The notes beneath the pieces are model-generated. The model saw only the letters and a list, made by a program, of their open reading frames with translations, made no database searches and was not told where the DNA came from. A DNA stretch of 64,000 nucleotides from Zerene cesonia (Eukaryota > Arthropoda > Insecta > Lepidoptera > Pieridae). The translations under genes were made by a program, and so were the position numbers. Where the stretch lies: positions 2,790,001 through 2,854,000 of the forward strand of contig NC_052104.1 in NCBI RefSeq assembly GCF_012273895.1. Direction: 5' to 3'. Positions 52,158-61,891 of this stretch are shown one piece after another (the first letter of the stretch is position 1; each line of letters begins with the position of its first letter).

Positions 52158-52285
52158 ATTCGAGACATGATTTGGCCCGAAATGGGCCAGCTCGCACCGG
52201 GCAAGTACCACACCCCCACGGTGAACCGGCATGAAATCGCTTACCATTAGCGAACCAGCAGCTCAGTTATCCGCAATGACATTAA
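52158..52285 (+). mobile_element. SINE-like family A, internally deleted
   Basis: Head side 'gggccagctcgcaccgggca' to 'gaaccggcatgaaat' is joined to the tail side 'cgcttaccattagcgaaccagcagctcagttatccgc'. Its deletion is of the same kind as in the 11761 copy, but the junction differs. Confidence 0.68.
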
Positions 52286-52332
52286 TCCATAAATAAATAA
52301 AAACTTACAAACTTTGTGTTTTGGAGTCTTCT

Positions 52333-52395
52333 TTTTATACCGAAAATCCCATAGAAACGGGAGCTATGCGGCAAAAGCCACGAGTGGATAGCTAG
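52333..52395 (+). mobile_element. Short Helitron-like 3' end
   Basis: 'atcccatagaaacgggagc' and a final 'ggatagctag' before a T. Only about 60 bases are recognisable. Confidence 0.4.
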
Positions 52396-53921
52396 TCCAA
52401 GATGAGACTACCATTATTTTTTGTAAAAATGATCGTTCTCACGATGACATTGATCCCAAAGAAAACTATTGAACCCAAGCCAAGCTTCTAAAATGGCTAC
52501 CGATAGAAATATTGTGTTTATATTAATTTTCCATATAAAGTAGGTGTATAAAATATCTGGATTACAATTTGATAGCTGTTATGAAAGCAGCTTAGTACGT
52601 GAACAGGATTTATGTCAAACATCGACTTTACTCTAAGGAGGACGGAATTTAAATGTGGTGTAATGTAAATGAGAAAGCGGACGACGAAAGACGAGAAGCA
52701 TAATGGGAGTGGGATTGAATTGTGTATTGAAATAAACAAATAGAAAATAAATAGGAGGAAAAAAATCGAATTATGCTTGACTTTGATTGATTAATACCTT
52801 GTTATCGTATGATTGATTTTAAAAGCTCGTGGAAACCAGCAAAATTCTATGAATATCTTAACGTTTTATAACAATTTAACAATGTTTTTTAAAAGGGGCA
52901 AATTTATGTATCGTACGCATAAGCACGTGTGTAGATTATACCTGTATAATATCTTAATAAGATAATATCTTCCTAGTTCTATTCTTATTAATTATAAAGT
53001 GGTTATTATTGAGATACATCCACTACTCAACAAAGGCGTGGCAATTCTTTTCGCATTTTGTTATAAAAAAAAAATTACGTCGTCGTCGTGGAAAAAGAGC
53101 TGGTGGGAGTCGCATAATGGTAAGCGCCCATAAATATTGGTATAGACATAGAGTCGTTCGCAGATTTGACGGCTACAAATGGATAGACTTTAAATGGTAT
53201 GTAATAAAGAAAATATGAACTAAGAGGATAAAATTAAGTACTGGGAAGGGTAAGGAAAAGGTTACGTCTCTGCCTACATCTACTGTTATCAGAGTAATGT
53301 GCAGTAGCAGTAAGTAGTGATACTTGCATGCATAATATACAATCGCTATCATCCATAACGTATCCCACAGTTTAACACTTGCAAGGTGATTTGGCAGCCA
53401 GCCCGATTGTTTACGAGAGTTATGCCAACACTAAAGAGACCGCTGGAGACCCTCGCGACTCCTCTGTATAACTATGATATCTTAGTACTGTGATAGCAGG
53501 CAAGTGGTGATACTGTTAGTTGTATATTATTTCTGTAGCGCGATCATTTTAAACATAACGTGTTTGGTGAGTTTTATTAAAAATCAAGCGATGGTATGTC
53601 AAACAATATGCCTTCAAAATTCGAATTCTTTATGCTTTCTGGTATTTACTTTTTAGTTTTATAGCATTCAAATGCGTTAGAGATGGGTTTTTTTATAATT
53701 TAAAAAAGTCTTACTAGTACTAGTGTATGTAGTGGTTAACGAACCATTGCTTTCAATGAATTTTCTCCTTCAAAGAAGTTTCAAGTGATCCTGAATAAAT
53801 ACTTGTTTAGAGACCCTATTCTCCTGTTTGGTGTATCGAATTGCTTTAAAACGGTCGCTAAATAATGTTCAAGGTTTACTGAGGTGTCGTAGTAGCAGTA
53901 GTCGTGTGTGCGTCTACTGCG

Positions 53922-53999
53922 TTTTTATGTCTAAACGGGCAACCGAGCTGATGGTAAGCGATCACTACCATCGCCCATGACCGTTCACTAAAACGGGAG
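53922..53999 (-). mobile_element. SINE-like family A tail-side fragment
   Basis: 'tttttatgtctaaacgggcaaccgagctg' and 'atggtaagcgatcactaccatcgcccatga' match the tail-side 80 bases in reverse orientation. Confidence 0.62.
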
Positions 54000-54828
54000 G
54001 TTCTTAATTTGACTACATTTTTTGGCGTTTGTTTCCTTCTGTGTGGTCCGATTTATTCCGAATGTGGTTTAGTTTTTTATTTGAAAATGTAATATATTTC
54101 ATTTCAGGTTCAAGGAGAGAATAAAATCATTTCAATGGGAATTAGAAATTTCTATTTCATTAAACTTTTAACCATATTGTTCGCAATAGATATCTCCCGA
54201 TTTCAAAGTACTACCTACTTCAAAAAACCTAATTCAGCCCGACTTTGCTACACATTTATCTCTAGAACAGTACGATGCCTCAACTCAAAACCGCTTTTAA
54301 TTAAAAGGGAAAACTGATATGCACATGACATGGCTTGATTAGTTGGTTCTTTACAATGCAAGACAAAACACTGACTTGATTGGCGGTTTCCATTCTTATT
54401 GTAATGAGAACGTAATGCATTCAATGAGAAGTGTATTGTGTATTACAACCTTGTGCGTCATATTTATTATTCGGTTGTTGATCCGCTGAAATGCTTACTC
54501 TGTTCTGTTTACTTATGTCATGGAGCAATATATCGCTGATGAAATATATGTAGTATATTCGGAGTGTAATGTTTTTGCCAGACTATTGTTGCGATATTTG
54601 TATAAACACAAATTTGTGATAAACATTTAAATACTTCCAAAATAATACAATAGATGGATTGCTATAACAAACTCGTTTATTCGTTATTAATCAATAAAAA
54701 AAAGGATTTTATTTATGTATGTACTTGCGTACAACCGACTTAAAAATCTTTTATAAGGAAATTGTAGAACTTCATAAATCTTATACCTTTAAACGAGCAA
54801 TTCTTGTATTTATATATATATATCCAAT

Positions 54829-54830
54829 CC

Positions 54831-54906
<76 letters not shown>

Positions 54907-54908
54907 GG
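54829..54908. repeat. (TA)n microsatellite with palindromic borders
   Basis: About 70 bases of uninterrupted TA repeat bordered by CCAATTA and TAATTGG, so the whole 80-bp tract is self-complementary. Such tracts extrude cruciforms and mutate rapidly. The right border continues into a dispersed repeat. Confidence 0.9.
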
Positions 54909-55030
54909 AATCTCGGAATCGGCTCCAACGATTTTCATGAAATTTAGTATATAGGGGGTTTCGGGGGCGATAAATCGATCTAGCTAGGAATTTTTTTAGA
55001 AAATGTTTTTTTTCCTGACATCTATTGGTG
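54909..55030 (+). repeat. Dispersed repeat fragment beside the (TA)n tract
   Basis: 'tcggaatcggctccaacgat' and 'tttcgggggcgataaatcga' with an internal 'atctagctaggaa'. It looks like a member of a dispersed non-coding family, recognised from general experience with lepidopteran sequence and not checked. Confidence 0.4.
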
Positions 55031-55039
55031 AATAATAAT

Positions 55040-55151
55040 ACTATTTTGCTTCGTAGATAGCTGGACTACTGAAATAACACATAGGCACTTTTTATACCGA
55101 TATTCCTACGGGATACGGACTTACGCGGTTTCAACCGCGGGTCACAGCTAG
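55040..55151 (+). mobile_element. Helitron-like 3' half
   Basis: 'gtagatagctggactactgaa', 'cctacgggatacggacttac' and a final 'tcacagctag' (CTAG at 55148-55151, T following). The 5' half is missing and is replaced by another repeat at 54909-55030. Confidence 0.6.
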
Positions 55152-58100
55152 TTATGTTATTATAAGCGTTCCTACTGAAACGTTATTAATAAGGCAGAGT
55201 ATTGCAGAGTAAAGCAAATTTAAAAATGGTTACTAAATACTAAAGTAAATTCTATTACAAAGTATTAACACGCCCGAGAACTGACGCATAATCTAATCGA
55301 ACTTCGGTAGATGTTAAAACTTCCAGAACGTTCTGAAGCTGAACCATATCAGTAAAATTATACGTAGTTTCTATTTAAAAGTTCGATATTAAATGCTGTA
55401 TTAAGGCTATTGGAAATACCTTGATTTCAAATAGCGTTATATTGAATGGATATTCTTACACAGGTATCCGTGACCGCGTTTCCGAGCGTGCTCATATGTT
55501 GCCCATTCTACTTTATACGTGAGCGAAATAATGTAAAAATACGTATAATGAAGGCTGGTTATCTGCGCGCAATTTTGATATAAATATTTTAAAATGTATG
55601 AGGTGTATTTCAAAATTAATACATACATATAATCCTAAGGCGTAGGCGACTTCGGTCGCGTGACTTTGTTGCTGATGAAATTTTCTTGCTACTATACATA
55701 CTACAGTTTATTATGTACTTAGGTCTAAAAGAACACATTATAATTAACATTAACTGACCAATTTTTTTTGTATTTATTACCCATTCTAATGCTTAAATGC
55801 CATATACGGATGTGCAAGGGACTTATTTAAAAAAAATCCATTGTAGCACAGGATTCAAACTCGCGTAAATTACCTTAAAATTTCGAGAGAAATCGAATCT
55901 ATACTTTCTACATTTCGTTACCAAGGACAACTAATTCTATCGGTTAACAGATAATGGTTTATGAAGCTTATGCAATAGATGTGAATCCAAACTTCTATGG
56001 TATACTCTCATAGGAGCAAGAATTTAGTACATCAATTTATTACACATTAACTTCAATTAATTATGTGTGAATTATTTTTGTAGAAAATTTTATTCTTAGC
56101 ATTCTGCCTATTCGTGATTCAGATTTTCGTTCTATATTCATTCTCTAAGTATTACGTTTCACAAGGGATCCTATTTTCTTTTATGTACATTTCAATATTA
56201 TTATCGCTAAGCTGATCTACTATTAGAAAATAACAGACATACAAACGACATTCAATATCATAAGAACAGAATAATTAAATTTAAAGAAATTTGCTGTAAA
56301 AGAAAAAAGTTTTTAATAAAATTGTAAATTCTGCTGATGCAGTAAGGTTTTATATTATACTGGCTTATGTTCACGCGTTAAATTTGGAGTAGTGTAATAT
56401 ATGTTATTATACATAATATAAACCTTCCTCTTGAATAACTCTATCTATTAAAAAACCCATCAAAATTCGTTGCGTAGTTTATAGATTTAAGTATACATAC
56501 ATCCAGTCGTGGGAAGTGATTTTGCTTTATACCATGTTGTGATGGAAATAAATGTATGTAGTTGATATTAAAGCTTAAACCGAATGGAGATTTTCGAAAA
56601 TTTTCATATGTGTTTTTCCGCTTCAACTATTCCTTTGAAGCGATTGGGATATTTACGATGGGATATTTACTGTTTGTACCCAAGAACTATTACTTATTCC
56701 CGCTTTTAATATGGAAACTTAACAACATTTAGTTTAACGAAAGTGTATCCGTCAGGCATTTAATTATAAGTTCTATTGATTTGTGTGTATGTACAAAAGA
56801 TGAATTTATTCCTTGAACATATTTCGAACACAAGCTTTTATTTGCGTATTGTATCTTACAGCACCACTCACACTTATTGCGCCGCGTATAAATCTTAAGA
56901 AATTTTTTCATGTCATGTATTATCAAAGGCAATTTAGTTAAGTGGGAACCATCACGCCAGATCCTGATGTAGCGAGATCCCCGGCCTGCGACAGCGCCTG
57001 CTACGAATGGATTACTGTAATTTGCCAATTAATTATGATAATTGTGCTTTGCCATCGTCCTAATGTTTGTTTGGAATAAATGTGAGTCTTCGTAAGCTTT
57101 AATGGTCAAATTTGGAATTGATGACGTGGATTTTGAGGAAATTCTGCCGACAAAGGTACGGATTTGTGTACTGTTGGAATAATTGTATAATGGTATAATG
57201 AAAATGCTAAATTGTTATAGGATATATTTCAATGTTTAATGTTACATACTAGTTTTATTTACAAAAGTATTGTGATTTACAAATATTTCCTCACTTTTAA
57301 ATTTACTTCAGCTATAAACTACGACCGGTTTGGAAATATGATTATTAGGTTTAATGATGATGTTTTACATGATAAATGAAATAACGTGAGTGTGGAGCTA
57401 GCTGTGTGTTTGGAATTTGGAAATATAAACTTCTAAAATGCAGGTTCCATCAAGAGTCAAGAATACATTATAGATTATATTGTGACTTAACTACTTAAAC
57501 AACATTAAGTCGCTTATGATCCACATGCATGGAAAGGTACTGAACAATTCTGATGAGACCATTGCGATATATCATACTAGTATAAGCATTTTTAATTATG
57601 CTTGAGGTAAAAGTATCCTGTGCTTCCTTCCTTCCTTAAACTGTACATAACTGTACTTGAACATGCCGGTTTCCTCACATCTCAAAATATATTTGTACCA
57701 TATATCATCCATATCGGATTCGAGGTTGAAGCCTGAAGGAGAGATAGACCGAATTTTTGATATTAGTACAGATTAATGAGGATCTTAAAATTTATTTGTC
57801 TCAACATAATGAGTCTATTTAAAAACTCAGTAATGTAAAAGCTAGATAAAATGCTGAAACTCTAAATGCTGCTGCAACAGAGTCCACACTGACATTTAAA
57901 AACTTTTAATACCCAATAAATTCCCCTGTCGACGGAATAATGTATGAACTTTTTAATAGGCAAGTTAAATGAAGTATGAGTAAGAACATTTGTGTTATAA
58001 AAGAGTTTCTACAGGATGGCCTTAATTTTATTATGACACGATCTTTAGATCTATAGAAAAAAAAATGTTTTGCGCAGTGTTTTTTTTTAACTTTGTTTAC

Positions 58101-59041
58101 ATTAATCCATCGATAACAGCCATATAACAATCATATTTATGATGTTTCTTTAGATAACAAACTTTTAACAAACATATTCTTTATTAAGACGGGTATTTTT
58201 CATCATTGATTTAATGATACAATAAAAATGTTTATTCATTATTTTATACACTTTACTTATTAAAGCTTGTTAAAGAATAATACTTAATAAAAATCGCCAA
58301 ATATTATGAACATTTGTAACCAATGCTGCGGATCAAATAATAAAAAATAAATTTCATAAGTCTAGTCAAACCTAATTGCTTAAAATGTATTACTGCCTAT
58401 CGAAAGCTTCTAATCCCTTGGCAGAAATTGGTCAGGATGATTTTTGGCAGGAATTCAAATTCAATCTGGGAACCTTATTATGACAGAAACTGACAAACTG
58501 TATATTAGTATAGGTGGTATCTGGTTAACAAACATTAACGGATTATGCAAATTTTCAAAGCGAAATTGTCTTCAAATATCATGTAATTATTATATTTCGA
58601 CTAAATTAAGCAACCCTCATCATTATATCGTCAAAGGTTAACTACTTTCCCATACAATCCACGTATTTTCGGCGGCAAAATGTTTAGACTACGAAAAATG
58701 CTTAAAACCACCACAGATTACAGAGGCCGAACATCACAGTGCCATATATCAAGGAATACTTCCGTGGAATGCGCAGCGCAGAATTAAAATAAAAATGTGG
58801 AGTGGCGATGCTCCGAGATATGAAGCAGTCTTTCCGTCCCATATTCATATATTACTGGATGACTTTATCAAGTTAATGACATATGTACCAACGTATAGGC
58901 CGATTTTTTTAATTTTCAAAGTTTGTATGATAATTCATCATTGAAAAATATCAATAAATGTTTACCTACTATCTTTATATAAAGCCATTATAATCAACTA
59001 CTACCTTATTATAATTAATGTATATGTGATTATACATTGTA
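55152..59041. other. A+T-rich DNA without recognised genes
   Basis: A G+C-rich patch at 56940-57010 is open on both strands ('agatccccggcctgcgacag') and could be a small exon, but no strand can be chosen. 'aacatgccggtttcctcac' at 57660 is a shard of family B SINE. Confidence 0.5.
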
Positions 59042-59052
59042 TATTATGTAGT

Positions 59053-59228
59053 CATCATCATCATCATCATCAGCCCATATATGTTCCCACTACTGGGACA
59101 CAGGCCTATGAGGGTTCAGATCATAATCCACCACGTGGCCAAGTGCGGGTTGGCAGATGTCACATGTCGTTGAACTTTTGATTCTTAAAATTAATTTATT
59201 TCCTGCACGCTCGCCTTGTCACCGCTCG
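59053..59228 (-). mobile_element. tRNA-derived SINE (family B), 5'-truncated, with target duplication
   Basis: On the minus strand the copy ends in a (GAT)n tail, seen on the plus strand as CATCATCAT at 59053. The central family body is present, but the tRNA-like head is missing at the high-coordinate end. An 11-bp duplication TATTATGTAGT flanks it (59042-59052 and 59229-59239), which shows retroposition with 5' truncation. It lies next to the pogo-like transposon. Confidence 0.82.
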
Positions 59229-59302
59229 TATTATGTAGTATTTTTTTTTTTTAATATAACTAATAATATTTATATTGGGGAATTTAATGTTTTCACATAT
59301 TA

Positions 59303-59327
59303 GGGGAGAGTAGGGTAATGGGAGTCA
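59303..59327 (+). repeat. Left terminal inverted repeat of the pogo-like element
   Basis: The repeat starts GGGGAGAG directly after a TA and matches the reverse complement of 61865-61889 at 20 of 25 positions. Its inner 15 bases are the first copy of the iterated motif GGGTAATGGGAGTCA, so the terminus and the probable transposase-binding motif overlap. Confidence 0.88.
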
Positions 59328-59719
59328 GCGGGCAATGGGAGTCACCCACACCACTACGAAACAAAACATGAGACCGACGCGTAAACAGCATCCTCAGCCC
59401 CCGCTTCGGGCCCCCGCACAGCCACGAACGGCTCGCGCCAGTCTACTCATGCGCCACTGAGAAACGACCGTGTTTTGTTTTTGCGCTCCGCTGATGTAAT
59501 TTTTCGTAAATGCAAATTAGAAGGTAAGTACCAAATATCTTGCAGTATGCGGTTATGACATTTACACTTACTAAGTTAGACGTTTCAAATTGTGATGTGC
59601 AGTTCAGATTATATCAGTGTATTGAAGTTTTTTTTTATTTTTATTTTTTGCTCATTAGTGTAGTTGTGGGCAATGAGAATCAGGTGACTCCCATTACCCA
59701 CAAGTGATTACTATTGCCC
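59313..59719. promoter_or_regulatory. Five left-side copies of the 15-bp subterminal motif
   Basis: Motif GGGTAATGGGAGTCA and close variants lie at 59313-59327 (+), 59330-59344 (+), 59668-59682 (+, GGGCAATGAGAATCA), 59685-59699 (-) and 59705-59719 (-). The third and fourth form a near-palindromic pair. Iterated subterminal motifs are typically transposase-binding sites, and here they probably also overlap the promoter and the 5'UTR intron. Binding is inferred; the repeats are seen directly. Confidence 0.75.
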
Positions 59720-59766
59720 GCAACTGTGCGTTGCTGTTGAATCATGTTTTTATTATTTCTTTCTAG
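59524..59766 (+). other. Predicted 5'UTR intron of the transposase gene
   Basis: A strong donor (AAG|GTAAGTA, intron start 59524) and an acceptor with a pyrimidine tract (TTTCTTTCTAG, ending 59766) enclose 243 bp ending directly before the ATG. The acceptor supplies the in-frame TAG upstream of the start codon. The intron contains motif copies 3-5. If it is spliced, the upstream exon brings a short out-of-frame ORF (ATG near 59512) overlapping the main start, which could lower translation. No transcript evidence is available. Confidence 0.6.
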
Positions 59767-61638
59767 ATGCCGAAAGTACGCGTCAGGACAACTGAAAAGG
59801 CTTCCTGGTCTTCTGATAGCCTAAATAAAGCTATACAGCTCATTGATGGCGGTTCTTCTATAAGAAATGCTGCTAAAGTAATGGGAATCCCTTTTTCAAG
59901 CCTTCAGAAGAGGATAAAAAAAGGTTCTACCTTAGCACCACATTTAGGACGATTCACTGTCTTTAGTCGTGAGGAAGAAGCCGAGCTAGCGAACTTGGTG
60001 AAGAAAATGGCAAATATTTTCTATGGTTGCACTGTTAATCAAATCAGAAGAGTCGCTTTCGAATATGCTGAAAAATTAAATGTGAAGCATAATTTTAATC
60101 AAGCTTCAAAAATGGCTGGACGGGATTGGTTGCGTGCTTTTATGGCTAGAAATAACATTTCTATTAGAAAACCGGAAGCGACCAGCATAAATAGAATCAC
60201 GGTCTTTAATAAAACAGAGGTAAGTCTGTTCTTTGAGTTACTTGGGCAGCTGATGGAAAAACACAAATTCGTTGCAAAAAATATTTACAATTGCGATGAA
60301 ACCGGTATTTCAACGGTTCAAACACCGGGAAAAATTTTAGCTGCAAAAGGACAGAAGAGAGTAGGATCTATTACCAGTTGGGAGAGAGGAAAAAACATAA
60401 CCTTGTTGTGTGCTATGAGCAGTGCTGGGGGGTACATTCCACCTATGTTTATCTTCCCTAGAAAAAGGATGACTCCACTACTTGAGAAGGATGGTCCAGC
60501 AGGCGCGCTTTACAAATGTTCAGACAACGGTTGGATCAACGAGCATCTCTTTCTTGAATGGTTGGCGCATTTTAAACAGCACGCTAAACCGTCTGCAGAT
60601 GAACCCATCCTTTTAATATTAGACAACCATGCTAGCCACATTTCTCTTTCCGTCTACGAATACTGCAAGTCCAATCACATTCATATGTTGTCTCTGCCAC
60701 CACACACGTCTCATAGAATGCAGCCCCTTGACGTTTCTTTTTTTGGCCCACTTAAAATGGCTTACAAAAAAGAATGTGACTTGTTTTTAAAAAGTCATCT
60801 AGCAGAAAAGATAACCCCTTACGACGTAGCATCCTTGGTGAGGAAAGCATTTAATAATGTTGCTTCTATTAGTAAAGGAGAATCGGGGTTTAGATCAACT
60901 GGAATATTTCCACTAAATCCGGAGATATTCACTGAAGAAGATTTTCTCGCTGCAGAAACTCTCCAATCTGAGACCGTTGTAATCCAAGACTGCAATGAAT
61001 CTCTCGCAGCTGCCTGTGTGATTCCCAGCACATCAAAAGAAGACTCACTAGTTCCAAGCACGTCAACACAAATTGTTTCACTAGATCTTATGATGTCTAA
61101 CCAAGAAGTCCCACTTGATTCTGAATCTGATGTTGTTCCACAAGTTCCTGGCACGCCTAATCAATGTAGTGTATTGCATGATTTAATAAAAATGCCAGAG
61201 AAAGCATCTGTTATTAAAACAAGACTGGGCCGAAAGAAGCAACACGCTACAATTTTAACTTCAACGCCACTAAAAGAAAATCTGTTAGAAAAGGAAAATA
61301 ATAAAATGAAGAAAAAAGGAGGTAAAGAAAAAGAGAAGACATGGAAAGGCAAAGGACAAGGAAAAAAGACCAAAGTACAGAAGAAGGGTCCTGAAAAGGC
61401 AAAGCGCCAAGTATTACAAGAACAGAACGAAACTTCTATATCAGATGTTGGCACTGATGACTTATGCCAGGACGATGAGGATGATGACGCAGAAGATGCT
61501 AGAAACAGATGCCTAGTATGCGACGAATTCGGAAGAAATAACGAGATGTGGTACAGGTGTACCTCGTGTGGACTATGGGCTCACGCGGAGTGCACTGGAT
61601 GGGAGTCAGCTGAAGGTTATGTTTGCGACGTATGCTAA
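59767..61638 (+). CDS. pogo/Tigger-like DDE transposase with C-terminal PHD finger (623 aa)
   Basis: Expected to bind the element's ends, excise it and insert it at TA sites, acting in the nucleus. In order: a pipsqueak-type helix-turn-helix at about residues 12-52; a CENP-B-type helix-turn-helix at about 61-137 (GRFTVF to WLRAFMARN); a DDE domain at about 150-385; a Ser/Thr/Pro-rich linker; a lysine-rich stretch at about 513-555, probably nuclear targeting or DNA contact; an acidic run at 564-577; and a zinc finger at 582-623. The catalytic residues are D177 (NCDETG), D286 (LDNHASH) and D322 (MQPLDVSFFGPLK), the third lying 36 residues after the second, so it is an Asp triad as in pogo/Tigger rather than the DDE/D34E of many relatives. 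Zinc ligands are C582, C585, C598, C601, H606, C609, C620 and C623, a PHD pattern. The start is fixed by an in-frame TAG immediately upstream that ends a likely intron. The frame is intact. A domesticated gene is possible, but the flanking inverted repeats argue for a transposon. Confidence 0.93.
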   Translation: MPKVRVRTTEKASWSSDSLNKAIQLIDGGSSIRNAAKVMGIPFSSLQKRIKKGSTLAPHLGRFTVFSREEEAELANLVKKMANIFYGCTVNQIRRVAFEYAEKLNVKHNFNQASKMAGRDWLRAFMARNNISIRKPEATSINRITVFNKTEVSLFFELLGQLMEKHKFVAKNIYNCDETGISTVQTPGKILAAKGQKRVGSITSWERGKNITLLCAMSSAGGYIPPMFIFPRKRMTPLLEKDGPAGALYKCSDNGWINEHLFLEWLAHFKQHAKPSADEPILLILDNHASHISLSVYEYCKSNHIHMLSLPPHTSHRMQPLDVSFFGPLKMAYKKECDLFLKSHLAEKITPYDVASLVRKAFNNVASISKGESGFRSTGIFPLNPEIFTEEDFLAAETLQSETVVIQDCNESLAAACVIPSTSKEDSLVPSTSTQIVSLDLMMSNQEVPLDSESDVVPQVPGTPNQCSVLHDLIKMPEKASVIKTRLGRKKQHATILTSTPLKENLLEKENNKMKKKGGKEKEKTWKGKGQGKKTKVQKKGPEKAKRQVLQEQNETSISDVGTDDLCQDDEDDDAEDARNRCLVCDEFGRNNEMWYRCTSCGLWAHAECTGWESAEGYVCDVC

Positions 61639-61646
61639 ATTTTATT

Positions 61647-61879
61647 TGACTCCGATTTGCCCCCAGGGTGATCACCATTACCCCTACGTTGGTGTAATGG
61701 GAGTCAAATCTGTTTTTTTTTTAAACTTTTATAATTTCCAAAGTTGATTGCCAAAGTGACTGAAATTGATCTCTAATGATAGTTTAATAAGCAAATTATG
61801 TTTACACGCAGTTATAATAAATACTTTCTTTTTAATTAAAATTTTATTTGAGTTCTCGCTTAAGTGACCCCCATTACCC
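61647..61879. promoter_or_regulatory. Four right-side copies of the 15-bp subterminal motif
   Basis: Copies occur at 61647-61662 (-, divergent TGACTCCGATTTGCCC), 61669-61683 (-, TGATCACCATTACCC), 61691-61706 (+) and 61865-61879 (-, inside the inverted repeat). The first begins nine bases after the transposase stop codon. They mirror the left-side cluster, which suggests a multi-site synaptic complex. This role is inferred from other transposons with repeated subterminal sites. Confidence 0.72.
61816..61821 (+). promoter_or_regulatory. Candidate polyadenylation signal AATAAA of the transposase gene
   Basis: This AATAAA lies 178 bp after the stop codon and still inside the element, so the transcript could end within the transposon. 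Confidence 0.45.
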
Positions 61880-61889
61880 TCTTTTACCC
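61865..61889 (-). repeat. Right terminal inverted repeat of the pogo-like element
   Basis: The reverse complement begins GGGTAAAAGAGGG and aligns with the left terminus, with mismatches only at positions 4, 6, 8, 9 and 21. It is followed by TA (61890-61891), which pairs with the TA at 59301-59302 as the target duplication. It contains the ninth copy of the 15-bp motif. Confidence 0.87.
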
Positions 61890-61891
61890 TA

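Larger units (their letters stand above)
48996..53921. other. A+T-rich DNA with few repeats
   Basis: A minor frame at 50318-50533 (minus) is Cys-containing but has no recognisable domain. At 53085-53140 'agctggtgggagtcgcataatggtaagcgccc' may be a family A shard. Confidence 0.5.
59303..61889 (+). mobile_element. Complete pogo/Tigger-like DNA transposon with intact transposase
   Basis: A 2587-bp element is bounded by 25-bp inverted repeats matching at 20 of 25 positions and is flanked by TA on both sides (59301-59302 and 61890-61891), as expected for Tc1/mariner/pogo-type insertion at TA. It holds one long intact ORF on the plus strand, a predicted 5'UTR intron, an AATAAA near the right end and nine copies of a 15-bp motif concentrated in the first 420 and last 250 bases. 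There is no frameshift or internal stop, so the copy may be young. It lies 63 bp downstream of a truncated family B SINE. Boundaries and ORF are read directly from the sequence; family placement comes from the transposase motifs. Confidence 0.9.

Noticed and set aside
54719..54904. Frame ending in a Tyr-Ile repeat
   Set aside because: It is translation of the (TA)n microsatellite.
60819..61454. Minus-strand frames of 111 and 97 codons
   Set aside because: They are antisense shadows of the transposase gene; the second reflects its lysine-rich (AAR) codons.
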